Below, one piece after another: positions 46,219 through 56,056 of a stretch of 64,000 nucleotides of DNA. Position 1 is the first letter of the stretch. Each line of letters starts with the position of its first letter. The translations under genes and the position numbers were made by a program. This DNA comes from Glaciecola petra (GTDB lineage: Bacteria; Pseudomonadota; Gammaproteobacteria; Enterobacterales; Alteromonadaceae). The notes below the pieces were generated by a model, which did no database searches, was not told the origin of the DNA, and saw only the letters and a list, made by a program, of their open reading frames with translations. Location of the stretch: contig NZ_JAVRHX010000003.1 of NCBI RefSeq assembly GCF_031846345.1, positions 62,001 to 126,000 on the forward strand. The letters run 5' to 3'.

Positions 46219-49047
46219 ATGAGCGAAGCAACTTCTTTTTCTGTTGGACAACGTTTTATAAGTAATAGTGAGTCTAGCCTTGGGCTAGGTGTAGTGATGG
46301 CTTCTGATGCCCGCAGCGTGAAAATTCTTTTCCCTGCGGTGGGTGAGGAAAGAACATACGCAAAAAATAATGCACACGTGACTCGTTTGGTGTTGAGTGA
46401 GGGAGAGAAAGTCAAACACATTGACGGTTTTGAAATCACAATCAATAAAATCGTAGAGCAAGACGATTTATTAACCTACATTGGTGTGCGCACTGATAAC
46501 AACAAGGAAGCTTCGGTTGTAGAAGTCGCGCTTGACCCTCATGTCAAATTAAATCAGCCTGAAAAACGTTTGTTACATGGTCAGTTTGACGATCCCAACT
46601 GGTTTGATACTCGCTTTGCGTGCTGGCAAAAACAAAATGAGTTTTCTAGCTCAGGCGTTGTAGGTTTAGTCGGCGCCAGAGTTGACCTAATTCCTCACCA
46701 AATGCATATTGCTAACCAAGTAGGCCACCGCTACGCACCGCGCGTTTTATTGGCCGACGAAGTGGGCTTGGGTAAAACAATTGAAGCTGCGCTTATCATT
46801 CACATGCAATTAATCACTGGCCGGGCACACCGTGTACTCATAGTCGTCCCAGACTCTTTAGTACATCAATGGTTAGTTGAGATGTTGCGACGCGTCAATC
46901 TTGCGTTTTCGGTATTTGACGATGAACGCATCGAAGCGGTAAAGGAAAGCGGTGAAAACCCTTTTGACCAAGAGCAACTGATTCTATGCAGTCAAAGTTT
47001 CATCAGTCAGCACAAAGTACTTGCCGATGCCATTGAAACGCCATGGGATATTTTAGTCGTTGATGAAGCACATCATCTAGAGTGGTCAGAAGAAGATGTT
47101 TCTGAAGCCTATAGCGCAATTGAACAACTTGCTAATATTGCAAAATCAGTGCTTTTATTAACTGCTACCCCTGACCAATTAGGTCATCACGGCCACTTTG
47201 CGCGTTTGCGCCTACTCGACCCCGCACGATTTTACGATTATCAAGATTTTGTGGAACAAGAACAGCATTACAGCGAACTAGCCAACGCAGTCAATCCACT
47301 TATCGAAAATAAAGACTTAAGCAGTGTTGAGCGTGAATTACTGCGGCAAGTGATACCAAATATCAGTCTGGAAGATTTTGATTTAAATCTTGAAAGCGAT
47401 CGTAAACGCTTACTAAAACAGTTAGTTGATCAACATGGAACGGGACGACTTTTATTCAGAAACAGACGGTCAGCTATTCAAGGGTTCCCTGAGCGGATTG
47501 CTCATCCTGTGCCACTGCGTATACCAAAAGAATTTGCCCTTAGCTTGCTAGAGCAGGATGATATTGGCCACGCTTTGCATCCTGAACGTAATTTAATAAG
47601 TGACGATAATTGGCCTGCCTATGATCCGCGCGTTAACTTTTTGATTGAGTTTTTAGAAGCCAATAAAACCGAAAAAGTGTTAGTGATATGTGCGTTTGCT
47701 AGCACGGCTTTGCAACTTGCTGAATTTATGCGTACCAAAACGAGTATTCGGCATACCGTGTTTCATGAAGGCATGAGCATTGTTGAACGCGACAAAGCGG
47801 CGCATTTTTTCGCTGATCATGAACTCGGCGCTCAAGTCATGTTGTGCAGCGAAATAGGCAGCGAAGGCCGTAATTTTCAGTTCTCGCGGCACCTTGTGCT
47901 ATTTGATTTGCCGTTGAACCCTGATTTGCTCGAACAGCGTATTGGGCGTCTTGATAGAATTGGCCAAAAACATAATATTAATATTCATTTGCCATACTTT
48001 GAAGACACTGCACAAGAAGTACTGTTTGCATGGTATAACGATGGATTAGACGCTTTTGCGTCTACATGTGCAGTTGGATCAGATGTTTTTAAACGTTTGG
48101 GTGATGACCTTAAGCATGCATTGGCCAGTCCTTTAGACAAAGAAAACTGGCAAGATCTTATTGCTCAAGCACATGCATTGACCCTTTCACTAAAAGACCA
48201 AGTTGAGCAGGGTCGCGACAAACTTCTAGAGCTAAATGCAAAAGGTGATGAAGAGAGCGAAACGGCGCTTGAGCAGGTTGTAATTGCTGAAAATCCAGTT
48301 GAAATGATGCGCTTTATGACGCGATTATTCGACTCATTAGGTATTACCCAAGAAGAAAAAGACGCTCATAGTTTTATCCTTAAACAATCTGAAAACACCT
48401 TGTTCCCAATTAACTCAATTGGCGATGATGGTCTTGAAGTTACCTATAAAAGAGAAGCTGCTACACAGTTAGAGCATTTGACTTTTCTTAATCCCGATAG
48501 CCATTTAGTAACCCAGTGTTTAGACGTCGTATTACTCGATGTTATTGGCAAAAGTAGTTTATGTTTTGTTAATCGTGATGATGCTCCCGTTGGAGCGTAT
48601 TGGATTGAAATAATCGCCGTTTTAAACCCAATTGCGCCTCCGGCGCTGCAGCTATTTAGGTACCTGCCAGCAACTCCTGTTAAAGTCTGTTTAAATGCCA
48701 AATTTGCTGCCGAGGAAACCGAGTTTGCACCAATATTTAAAGTCAAACCAAAAGTAGCGAAACAGTTAGTAAGCGCATTGGCTGAGCCTATATCGAAAAC
48801 CATAGAAGCGGCCTTAGCATTGGCTCAAGAAGATTTAAACCGAGTGAAAGACGCTTCATTAATCAATATGCAATATGAGCTTGACGAAGAAATTGATAGG
48901 CTAAGTACTTTAAAACAACTTAATCCATCTATTCGCCAAGAAGAAATAGATTATTTAAATGAGCAAAAAGCCCAATTATTCGAGATAATTAAAGCCGCTG
49001 AACCACAACTTGATAGCGTCAGAGTCGTTATTAACAATCCTAAGTAG
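46219..49047 (+). CDS. rapA: RNA polymerase-associated Swi2/Snf2 ATPase RapA
   Basis: A 942-aa protein. N-terminal Tudor-like segments (1-120), Walker A (LLADEVGLGKTIEAALI), DEAH (VVDEAHHLEW), the SNF2 motifs (LLLTATPDQ, CSEIGSEGRNFQFS, IGRLDRIGQ) and a C-terminal alpha-helical region are in order. RapA recycles stalled RNA polymerase. Length is near that of E. coli RapA (968). It precedes rluA by 12 bases, the classic pairing. Confidence 0.97.
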   Translation: MSEATSFSVGQRFISNSESSLGLGVVMASDARSVKILFPAVGEERTYAKNNAHVTRLVLSEGEKVKHIDGFEITINKIVEQDDLLTYIGVRTDNNKEASVVEVALDPHVKLNQPEKRLLHGQFDDPNWFDTRFACWQKQNEFSSSGVVGLVGARVDLIPHQMHIANQVGHRYAPRVLLADEVGLGKTIEAALIIHMQLITGRAHRVLIVVPDSLVHQWLVEMLRRVNLAFSVFDDERIEAVKESGENPFDQEQLILCSQSFISQHKVLADAIETPWDILVVDEAHHLEWSEEDVSEAYSAIEQLANIAKSVLLLTATPDQLGHHGHFARLRLLDPARFYDYQDFVEQEQHYSELANAVNPLIENKDLSSVERELLRQVIPNISLEDFDLNLESDRKRLLKQLVDQHGTGRLLFRNRRSAIQGFPERIAHPVPLRIPKEFALSLLEQDDIGHALHPERNLISDDNWPAYDPRVNFLIEFLEANKTEKVLVICAFASTALQLAEFMRTKTSIRHTVFHEGMSIVERDKAAHFFADHELGAQVMLCSEIGSEGRNFQFSRHLVLFDLPLNPDLLEQRIGRLDRIGQKHNINIHLPYFEDTAQEVLFAWYNDGLDAFASTCAVGSDVFKRLGDDLKHALASPLDKENWQDLIAQAHALTLSLKDQVEQGRDKLLELNAKGDEESETALEQVVIAENPVEMMRFMTRLFDSLGITQEEKDAHSFILKQSENTLFPINSIGDDGLEVTYKREAATQLEHLTFLNPDSHLVTQCLDVVLLDVIGKSSLCFVNRDDAPVGAYWIEIIAVLNPIAPPALQLFRYLPATPVKVCLNAKFAAEETEFAPIFKVKPKVAKQLVSALAEPISKTIEAALALAQEDLNRVKDASLINMQYELDEEIDRLSTLKQLNPSIRQEEIDYLNEQKAQLFEIIKAAEPQLDSVRVVINNPK

Positions 49048-49059
49048 GTTGGGTGAAAA

Positions 49060-49716
49060 ATGGTTTTATTGAACTATGCGCCTGAGATTAACCCAGCATT
49101 TGAACTGCTTTATGGTGACGATGATGTGTTGGTGTTTAACAAAGCAGCTGGCTTATTGAGTGTGCCCGGTAAGGCTATAGAGCATAAAGATTCGCTCGAA
49201 CGACGCGTTCAACGGGTGTGGCCGAGCGCCACTATTGTACATAGACTGGACATGGCTACCTCAGGTCTAATGCTAATGGCCCTCAACAAAGAAAGCCACC
49301 GTCATATTTCGAAGCAGTTTGAACTAAGGCAAATTAGCAAAACTTATTATGCCCGAGTGTATGGAAAGCCAGTTTCTTCTGAAGGTTCGGTCAAACTTCC
49401 TTTGATTTGTGACTGGCCCAACAGACCGAAACAAATGGTAGATCTTGTAAACGGTAAACGCGCATTAACGCACTGGCAATGCGTATCCAGCAAACAAGAC
49501 TCAAGTTTAATGAAACTCACACCAGTAACCGGGCGCTCACATCAGTTAAGGGTGCATATGCATGCCATTGGCCATCCTATTTTAGGAGACCGCTTATATG
49601 CGCATCCGGCCGCTCTTGCCGCTAGTGAGCGCCTATGCTTGCATGCAGCGCATATTGCCTTTGAGCATCCAACGAAGCATTCGGCCATGGAGTTTTCAAG
49701 TCCATTTACGTTTTAG
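49060..49716 (+). CDS. rluA: Pseudouridine synthase RluA (23S rRNA/tRNA)
   Basis: A 218-aa RluA-family enzyme. The catalytic Asp lies in HRLDMATSGLML, and the ...GRSHQLRVHMHAIGHPILGD block is intact. The short length without an S4 domain matches RluA, which modifies U746 of 23S rRNA and U32 of tRNAs. It directly follows rapA as in enterobacteria. Confidence 0.93.
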   Translation: MVLLNYAPEINPAFELLYGDDDVLVFNKAAGLLSVPGKAIEHKDSLERRVQRVWPSATIVHRLDMATSGLMLMALNKESHRHISKQFELRQISKTYYARVYGKPVSSEGSVKLPLICDWPNRPKQMVDLVNGKRALTHWQCVSSKQDSSLMKLTPVTGRSHQLRVHMHAIGHPILGDRLYAHPAALAASERLCLHAAHIAFEHPTKHSAMEFSSPFTF

Positions 49717-49848
49717 ACTGTTAGGTAGACTTTAAAAAAGAAGAGCATGTACTTTTATTAATGGGACAAAAATGTATGCTAAATCATGATAAGTTTGAGG
49801 CAAAATAGCCGATAAGGAGTAACACCATTTAAGCTTAGGTCTTATAGT

Positions 49849-50898
49849 TTGTTTACGGATTTTCAGCGTCTCATAAAGTTTGCGAGAATTTTTCTACAGA
49901 GGATTTGTTCAACTTTACAAATTACTCGTTTGGTACATAAAAGCGTTAAGCCAAATATCGCGATAACTTCCTATTTTAAAAAGGCTTTTACACTACTTTT
50001 GTTCTGCATAACTGCAATAAGCTTGACCAATTCGGTTAGAGCAAATACTGACTCGCCCCAACTTACTGAAGAGATGAGTCATTTCTTAAAAGATGCAAAA
50101 CTTCAAACGCTAAATATTACCGTGGGTGAAAAAACCTTGGAAGTGCCACTTCTAACTTTCGAGTCATTGCAAGTCGCAACTAAGGGCACGATTGTTTTGG
50201 TCAGCGACAATCAGACTCAAACGGGCAGTGTTGCCAATATGGCCAAGTTAGCTAAAGAACTTGCCAATTGGGGGTGGAATGCGATTTTGATAACGCCCAC
50301 AAGCGAGTATTTAGTGTCGATTTCTAACAATGAAACAAACGCAAGTGAATCATCTGATTCCGATAATGATAATAATGAAACCTCCACTACCGCAGAAGAA
50401 AATATTCCTGCTCCACAAACCGGCATTCATGCTTCAATTTGGCAAACGCAAGAGCTGGCATATGACCTGCAAAGTTATGGCGTTTTTCTAAACACTATCG
50501 TTGCAGAAGCACTTAAAGCTCCCGCAAGTCAAATGGGGTTTCGATTGATGTTGCTTGAAGGGCAAAGTGCTGTTGTAGGGATGTCGACTATAATGGAGCA
50601 AGAAAATACTTTTCAAATCGATGGCTTAGTAACAATTAATCCTTATTGGTTAGATTATGAAGTGCATAAACAAGTTCCCATGTTTATTCCTAAATTACAA
50701 ATGCCAATGCTTGATTTATTAAGTCCGTCCGACAGCGCGCTTGCCAGAAAATACGCTCAACAACGACAAAACTCCGCACGAGTAAACTTGGTAAAAATGT
50801 ATCGACAACGCACCTTATTGGGCGCTGGCTTGCAAAGCCTACCAGAGCAGTATGTCGCCAAAGAAATCGTAGGTTGGACCACTTTCATGGGATGGTAG
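49849..50898 (+). CDS. DUF3530-like exported protein (alpha/beta-hydrolase-like)
   Basis: A 349-aa protein with an internal hydrophobic export segment (about residues 44-65, FTLLLFCITAISLTNSVRA) and a body resembling DUF3530 alpha/beta-hydrolase-like proteins (GTIVLVSDNQ, LANWGWNAILITP). A low-complexity Asn/Ser/Asp linker (about 164-185) interrupts the fold. Oddity: the good ribosome site AAGGAG (49814) has no ATG/GTG at the right distance, and the only early start is TTG 49849, so the true start may lie elsewhere. Family assignment is moderate. Confidence 0.6.
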   Translation: MFTDFQRLIKFARIFLQRICSTLQITRLVHKSVKPNIAITSYFKKAFTLLLFCITAISLTNSVRANTDSPQLTEEMSHFLKDAKLQTLNITVGEKTLEVPLLTFESLQVATKGTIVLVSDNQTQTGSVANMAKLAKELANWGWNAILITPTSEYLVSISNNETNASESSDSDNDNNETSTTAEENIPAPQTGIHASIWQTQELAYDLQSYGVFLNTIVAEALKAPASQMGFRLMLLEGQSAVVGMSTIMEQENTFQIDGLVTINPYWLDYEVHKQVPMFIPKLQMPMLDLLSPSDSALARKYAQQRQNSARVNLVKMYRQRTLLGAGLQSLPEQYVAKEIVGWTTFMGW

Positions 50899-51029
50899 GT
50901 TTTTTTTAACTTTTTTGTTAAGTTTTTTTTCATTGAATTCATGCAGTTACTGTAAACACTAGCTTTGCGGCTATTTAATTTTTAAATACTACTATACTCA
51001 GGGTACCTATTAATTTTGGCCATTAAACT

Positions 51030-51353
51030 TTGCTTGTTCAATCTTTCATTGATAAGAAGTGTTCGCAGCTCACCTATTATATTCAGGCTTTTTGGCATGA
51101 TGAACTGCCTTACACTGAATTAGAGAATTTTATGTGGGATACTTTTGAAGAATGGGCTGAACTTGAACACAAACAAAATCAACTCTATACCCATAAAGAA
51201 AGGATATTTTGGCACTTGTTGCATCAAACACAATACGTAAGTGCTAAATCATTAAAAGAAGATGATATTTTAAAAGATGAAATTGATTTATGTTTACACT
51301 ATTTAAAAACTAACCGAGCTTGTCCATTTGATGTTGTAGGCATGCGGCCATAG
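51030..51353 (+). CDS. Small conserved hypothetical protein
   Basis: A 107-aa acidic, helical protein rich in Tyr, Trp, His and Glu, which I do not recognise. Two Cys and a Trp-rich core (FMWDTFEEWAELEHKQ) are visible. It has no signal or TM segment. The only start is TTG 51030 with no ribosome site, and a stop codon lies two codons before it; nevertheless the composition and length look coding. It is convergent with a GGDEF gene. Confidence 0.55.
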   Translation: MLVQSFIDKKCSQLTYYIQAFWHDELPYTELENFMWDTFEEWAELEHKQNQLYTHKERIFWHLLHQTQYVSAKSLKEDDILKDEIDLCLHYLKTNRACPFDVVGMRP

Positions 51354-51369
51354 TTCGATACTCAAACAC

Positions 51370-52323
51370 CTACAATACTACTACTTTGTTTCGACCCGTC
51401 TCTTTCGCTTTGTATAAAGCTTGATCAGCTATTTCGATCCATTGGCTTGGTTTAGTATATTCGTTGGTGTTTTGTGCTATCCCTAAACTACACGTATATT
51501 TTATGATTTGCCCTTCATAGTCTACTTCAGTAGCTTGCACCAATTTACGAATACGCTCAGCCACAGTGACTGCATTTTTTGCCTCAGTATCAGGCAATAG
51601 AATAGCGAATTCTTCTCCACCATAGCGACCACAAACATCGGTTTCTCGAGTAGCCGCTTTAATTGTATCTGCGATATGCCTGATCACCGCATCACCTGCT
51701 TGATGCCCATAAGTGTCGTTAACTTTTTTAAAGTGATCAATATCAAGCATCATCAAAGTATTACAAGACTTACTTCTGACACTTAATTTATACTCGAGAT
51801 CAAAACGTTCTTGCCAATATCGTCGATTATATAAGCCCGTCAGACCATCAACTCTGCTAATGGTTTTTAGTTGCTTGTTTAACCTGTCAACACGTAATTT
51901 ATTGAGCGCCTGATCGGTTGCGTCGTAGACCAAAAAGCACAATTTATCGACTTCACCACTTTCGTTTAATAATGGGGTAATCGTAATATTTTGGTACATA
52001 AAGTCGGCGTCAGAAGTTACAGGACGACTTGCTTCAAACTGAAATAGATACTTGCGTTGTTCCCATATCATAAATACCGGAGTCGCAAGGGCAAAAACAG
52101 GTTTACATTTATTTTTTAACCAATTTTCTTCAATGTCGGGAAAAACCTTGAACAAGCATTGTCCTGATATTTCTTGAGCATCTATCTTACTGTGGTTTTC
52201 CATAAACTGATTCCAAACTTCAACTTCATAGTTGTTGTTCACAATCACTATTCCCATTTCAAGAGAAGCTAATAATGCATTAACCCATTCTGTCGATTCG
52301 CTTATTTTATTCGACATTGGCAT
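51370..52323 (-). CDS. PAS-GGDEF diguanylate cyclase
   Basis: A 317-aa soluble protein. A PAS domain (about 12-130, GIVIVNNNYEVEVWNQFMEN) leads into GGDEF with signature GGEEF at 235-239 and an intact I-site (RETD) five residues upstream. It should make c-di-GMP under feedback inhibition. The gene starts one base after the stop of the REC-CheC gene, so the pair is translationally coupled and likely acts as a signal-in, c-di-GMP-out unit. Confidence 0.93.
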   Translation of the reverse strand: MPMSNKISESTEWVNALLASLEMGIVIVNNNYEVEVWNQFMENHSKIDAQEISGQCLFKVFPDIEENWLKNKCKPVFALATPVFMIWEQRKYLFQFEASRPVTSDADFMYQNITITPLLNESGEVDKLCFLVYDATDQALNKLRVDRLNKQLKTISRVDGLTGLYNRRYWQERFDLEYKLSVRSKSCNTLMMLDIDHFKKVNDTYGHQAGDAVIRHIADTIKAATRETDVCGRYGGEEFAILLPDTEAKNAVTVAERIRKLVQATEVDYEGQIIKYTCSLGIAQNTNEYTKPSQWIEIADQALYKAKETGRNKVVVL

Positions 52324-52324
52324 C

Positions 52325-53365
52325 TTATTGCTCCCTAACGCTTAAGAAGCGCTCAAAAGCTAGATCTAAGCTGTCAACCGGCAATAGCAGCAATAGTTCA
52401 AAATTGATATTGACTGATGGCATTGAGTAAGCAATCTCTACCAAAATTAATTCTTCCCATCGCGACACGTTTTCTTCGACTAGCTCTGAGAGTTCGCAAT
52501 GCAACCCTAATATGCTAGGGGTAGTGTGGGTAACATCAACATCTAGTTGTTTGGCTATGCCACGTAAACATGCACCTACAATGATGTTAGATACATCCAT
52601 CAGTGCTTCTAGTTCTAAATGATCTTGTTTTATATCGTTTGTATTTTGTACCTGAGAAGATGACTCATCTGGATGTAAAAGTGCGCTCAAACTTTTGGCA
52701 TGAGTATCGTTAAATAAAATAACCGCTTCACCACGTAGGTTCTTGCTGGTAAAGCCTTTAGAAACCCCAGAAACAGCATCATTTTTATCTATCTCGGCAA
52801 TAGCCATGGCAATTTCGTTGCTGTGGATAATACTGACATTGGGGACTGGAAGCTCAACAAATATATTCAAAAGTTTAGCGAGACTGTTGCCGGCTTGTCC
52901 CATCGCAACGTTCGACATTTCTCTGAAAACATCTAATTTATCTTCAAGGCTATTACCCGTTTTTATTGAGCATTGACGTTGATCACTTGAACTTTGGCCA
53001 TCGTAGATGCCAAATTTATGCAATATTGCGAAGAGTTTGGCGTTGTCTATTGGCTTTTCGATAAAGTCTAAAGCACCCATCTCTATAACACGCTTGCGGG
53101 CTTCTTCTTGTACATCACCAGAGACGACGATGACCATAGTAGGTAAATCGCGTTGACGAATAACTTTCATGGTTTCGTATCCGTCCATGACCGGCATGTT
53201 AAGGTCCAAAAATAAAACGTGTGCCAAACCTTGTTCTATTTTTTCAATGGCCTGCTTGCCGTGCTCCGCAAAACAGATTTCTACGTCCCACTCGTCCGGC
53301 AACGACCTAGCTATCGCCTTACGGGCAAATGATGAATCATCGCAAATAAGAATGGGTAGTGCCAT
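52325..53365 (-). CDS. Response regulator with C-terminal CheC-like phosphatase domain
   Basis: A 346-aa protein. The receiver (residues 3-120) has D9/D10, phospho-acceptor D54 (LFLDLNMPVMDG) and K102 (IEKPID). The C-terminal part (about 145-346) resembles CheC/CheX: the MSNVAMGQAGNSLAKLL motif and a second MDVSNIIVGACLRGIA motif match the paired E-x3-N-type active-site helices, although the Glu in the first reads as Met-Ser-Asn. A self-dephosphorylating regulator is possible. It is coupled to the PAS-GGDEF gene. Confidence 0.82.
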   Translation of the reverse strand: MALPILICDDSSFARKAIARSLPDEWDVEICFAEHGKQAIEKIEQGLAHVLFLDLNMPVMDGYETMKVIRQRDLPTMVIVVSGDVQEEARKRVIEMGALDFIEKPIDNAKLFAILHKFGIYDGQSSSDQRQCSIKTGNSLEDKLDVFREMSNVAMGQAGNSLAKLLNIFVELPVPNVSIIHSNEIAMAIAEIDKNDAVSGVSKGFTSKNLRGEAVILFNDTHAKSLSALLHPDESSSQVQNTNDIKQDHLELEALMDVSNIIVGACLRGIAKQLDVDVTHTTPSILGLHCELSELVEENVSRWEELILVEIAYSMPSVNINFELLLLLPVDSLDLAFERFLSVREQ

Positions 53366-53462
53366 TTAGCCAACCTATCGTTAAGTTTATATACCACTTT
53401 TTTACGTAAAATAAGAAAGATTTTGCGCATCATAGCAAACTCTAGAAAGCCTTAATTATTGA

Positions 53463-54329
53463 CTACACCGCAAATGGATATGCTATCGCCTCATGAGCTT
53501 GATATCCAGTTACTTCAAAATCGCTTTTGCTCACCCAAGTCTCTATGTCTTCCAATGATTTTATCTTTGGATTAATAGAAAGCGAAGGCGCTGCATAAGG
53601 CGTTCTTTTCAGCTGCACATTTTGCATCAAATCTAACTGATTCTCGTATATATGCGCGTTAACTATCTTATGATAGACCTTACCAGGTTTTAATCCTGTA
53701 ATTTGTGCCATGAGTGCTAGCAATACAAAACACTGAGGCATATTAAAGGTCAACCCTAACGGAACATCACAACTTCGCATATAACTAGTTAGATATAGTG
53801 TATCGGCCAATATAGAAAAAGTATGAGTATGCATGCAGGGTCTTAAACACCCTAAATCGAATTCACCTGGATTATAAAAAGTAACAATTTCACCACGGTC
53901 ATCAATCCCATTTTTGAGATTATTCACCACTTTTTGTAATTGATCGAAGGTACTTCCATCGGGTTTTAGCCAATTGCGTCCTTGGACTCCATACACTCGG
54001 CCCATATCGTCAAGCCCTTTGCGTGCGGGATTTGCTAACCATGCTTTATTTTCATTGGCATTTGCATCCCAAGTTTTACATCCAATTTCTCTGAATTGAG
54101 CAGCACTATCATAAGCTCTTAAATAGCCTAATAGTTCAGCAATAGCGGCCTTATAAAAACATTTTCGAGTTGTAACCAGAGGAAATTCATTGGCCGCAAC
54201 ATCATATTCAAGATCGGCATTAATCAACGTTAGACAACGAATACCCGTTCGTTCGTTTTCTACCCATTGGCCCTGGTCAATAATGCGTTGGCACAGCGTT
54301 TCGTATTGATGAGAACTGGATCTTGTCAT
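53463..54329 (-). CDS. thyA: Thymidylate synthase
   Basis: A 288-aa folate-dependent enzyme that makes dTMP from dUMP. The catalytic cysteine is C165 in RPCMHTHTF, and the dUMP-binding MRSCDVPLGLTFNM and ...VNAHIYENQLDLM blocks are intact. The frame continues upstream to 54461 but that part overlaps the lgt 3' end; ATG 54329 is the family start and lies 4 bases after lgt stop, so the two are coupled. Slightly longer than E. coli ThyA (264). Confidence 0.95.
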   Translation of the reverse strand: MTRSSSHQYETLCQRIIDQGQWVENERTGIRCLTLINADLEYDVAANEFPLVTTRKCFYKAAIAELLGYLRAYDSAAQFREIGCKTWDANANENKAWLANPARKGLDDMGRVYGVQGRNWLKPDGSTFDQLQKVVNNLKNGIDDRGEIVTFYNPGEFDLGCLRPCMHTHTFSILADTLYLTSYMRSCDVPLGLTFNMPQCFVLLALMAQITGLKPGKVYHKIVNAHIYENQLDLMQNVQLKRTPYAAPSLSINPKIKSLEDIETWVSKSDFEVTGYQAHEAIAYPFAV

Positions 54330-54333
54330 AGCC

Positions 54334-55245
54334 TTAGTTTTTAACCACTTTATGTTTATTTTTTGATTTTTTATTTGTTTTTTTGTTTTTTTGTATATTA
54401 CTACCGGCATGTACACTTTTTTCAAAATGACTATCTGACACCGGTCGCTTTTTATTTGCATAAATAATAAGAGCGATACCGGCCAAAATCATTGGAATAC
54501 AAAGTAATTGCCCTTGACTCAACCCGATATCATACAAACCTAAATGTTCATCCGGCTGTCGATAAAATTCAACGATAAAACGAAATACGCCGTAACCAAG
54601 TAAAAACAGTCCACCCACCGAACCAACTGGCCTAGGTCGAGCAGAGTATAGCCATAGCACAACAAATAATACTGCCCCCTCAAGGAAAAACTCATACAAC
54701 TGAGACGGATGACGAGCTTCAGGTCCTGCATTAGGGAAAACAAAAGCCCAAGGCACGTCGGTGATTCGTCCCCATAATTCTCCATTAATAAAATTACCAA
54801 TTCGGCCAGCACCCAAACCAATAGGTACTAAAGGTGCAATAAAATCACCTACCATTAAAAAGGACCAACCTTTTACCTTAGAATAAGCCCAAGCCGCAAA
54901 TATAACTCCTGCACAACCACCATGGAAAGACATCCCACCTTCCCAAATTTTAAATAAATACAATGGGTTGTCTAAAAATGATGAAAAACTATAAAAGAAA
55001 ACATAGCCAATTCTACCGCCAATAATTACGCCAATAAAACAATAGAATAGTAGGTCACTTAATTCGTCTTTTGTCCAAGTGGTGCGCGACAGGCGTCGCG
55101 ATGCCAACCAAAATGCTGCGACAAAACCGATCAAATACATCAATCCATACCAGCGCAACGCAAGCGGCCCGATGCCAAATATAGGGCCAATTTCAAATAT
55201 GACTGGGTCAATTTCGGGCAAAGCAAGCCCCACTAATTCAAACAT
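54334..55245 (-). CDS. lgt: Phosphatidylglycerol:prolipoprotein diacylglyceryl transferase
   Basis: A 303-aa inner-membrane enzyme with seven TM helices that adds diacylglycerol to prolipoprotein cysteines. The Lgt signature GRIGNFINGELWGR and HGGCAGV are present. The C-terminus carries an unusual lysine/asparagine-rich tail of about 20 residues (NKKTNKKSKNKHK), beyond the family norm. It lies in the rppH-ptsP-tauE-lgt-thyA order seen in gammaproteobacteria. Spacing to tauE is 4 bases. Confidence 0.96.
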   Translation of the reverse strand: MFELVGLALPEIDPVIFEIGPIFGIGPLALRWYGLMYLIGFVAAFWLASRRLSRTTWTKDELSDLLFYCFIGVIIGGRIGYVFFYSFSSFLDNPLYLFKIWEGGMSFHGGCAGVIFAAWAYSKVKGWSFLMVGDFIAPLVPIGLGAGRIGNFINGELWGRITDVPWAFVFPNAGPEARHPSQLYEFFLEGAVLFVVLWLYSARPRPVGSVGGLFLLGYGVFRFIVEFYRQPDEHLGLYDIGLSQGQLLCIPMILAGIALIIYANKKRPVSDSHFEKSVHAGSNIQKNKKTNKKSKNKHKVVKN

Positions 55246-55249
55246 ATGT

Positions 55250-56056
55250 TTATTCTAATCCTATAATCAAACGAATACTGACCAAAACAAGAAACACCGC
55301 GAATATCTTTTTTAATTTTTGCGTGTCTAATTTAACCGTTAGTTTAGCACCAATTGGCGCGGTAATCATGGAGGTTAAGGCAATACCAATAGTGGCCGGT
55401 AAATAAACATAGCCAAACGCATATTGTGGTAAGAAATCTGCGTTCCAACCACTAAAAATGAACGTAGCCGTGCCAAAAGTGGCAATAACCACACCACACA
55501 GGGCTGCGCACCCAATAGCCGTTTTAATATGTGTTTGAAACCAAACTAATACCGGCACCAAAATAGCGCCTCCACCTATTCCCATGAGAGAAGCAACAAA
55601 CCCTGAGCCAAGTCCTATTGTCGCGTATGTGGGGTTTCCAATACTCACATTAGACACTCGGTTACGACCAAATATCATTTGCAAAGCTATCAATAATACT
55701 AATCCAGCAAAAATACGTTTTAATATAACGCCAGATATTTGAGTCGCAAAAAGCGCGCCAAAAACAGCGCCAAAAGCAATTCCAATACCACAGACCACCA
55801 CTATTTTTTTGTCAATGTTACCTAATTTATAATGGGACCTTGCCGACGACAAACCTGTAAATATAACGGTCGACAAAGAGCTTGCAATGGCCATTTGCAT
55901 ACCATATTCGATAGAAACGCCTAAGAATTTTTGGAATATAAATGCCAAAACGGGTACGATGATTAATCCCCCACCAATACCCAGCAGCCCTGCTAATACA
56001 CCCACAACAGCACCCAAGAGTAAACAAAGCGCCATGATTGTAATAATGTTATCCAT
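55250..56056 (-). CDS. TauE/SafE-family sulfite exporter-like permease
   Basis: A 268-aa inner-membrane protein with about eight TM helices and the family's two repeated motifs (LGIGGGLIIVPVL near 25 and LMGIGGGAILVPVL near 155). Members export sulfite, sulfoacetate or other organic anions; the substrate is unknown. It starts right at the ptsP stop with no gap and lies 4 bases before lgt, so it is part of the operon. Confidence 0.9.
   Translation of the reverse strand: MDNIITIMALCLLLGAVVGVLAGLLGIGGGLIIVPVLAFIFQKFLGVSIEYGMQMAIASSLSTVIFTGLSSARSHYKLGNIDKKIVVVCGIGIAFGAVFGALFATQISGVILKRIFAGLVLLIALQMIFGRNRVSNVSIGNPTYATIGLGSGFVASLMGIGGGAILVPVLVWFQTHIKTAIGCAALCGVVIATFGTATFIFSGWNADFLPQYAFGYVYLPATIGIALTSMITAPIGAKLTVKLDTQKLKKIFAVFLVLVSIRLIIGLE

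Noticed and set aside
50903..50931. TTAAC-T6-GTTAA followed by eight T after the DUF3530-like gene
   Set aside because: The stem is only five A/T-rich base pairs, too weak to call a terminator with confidence.
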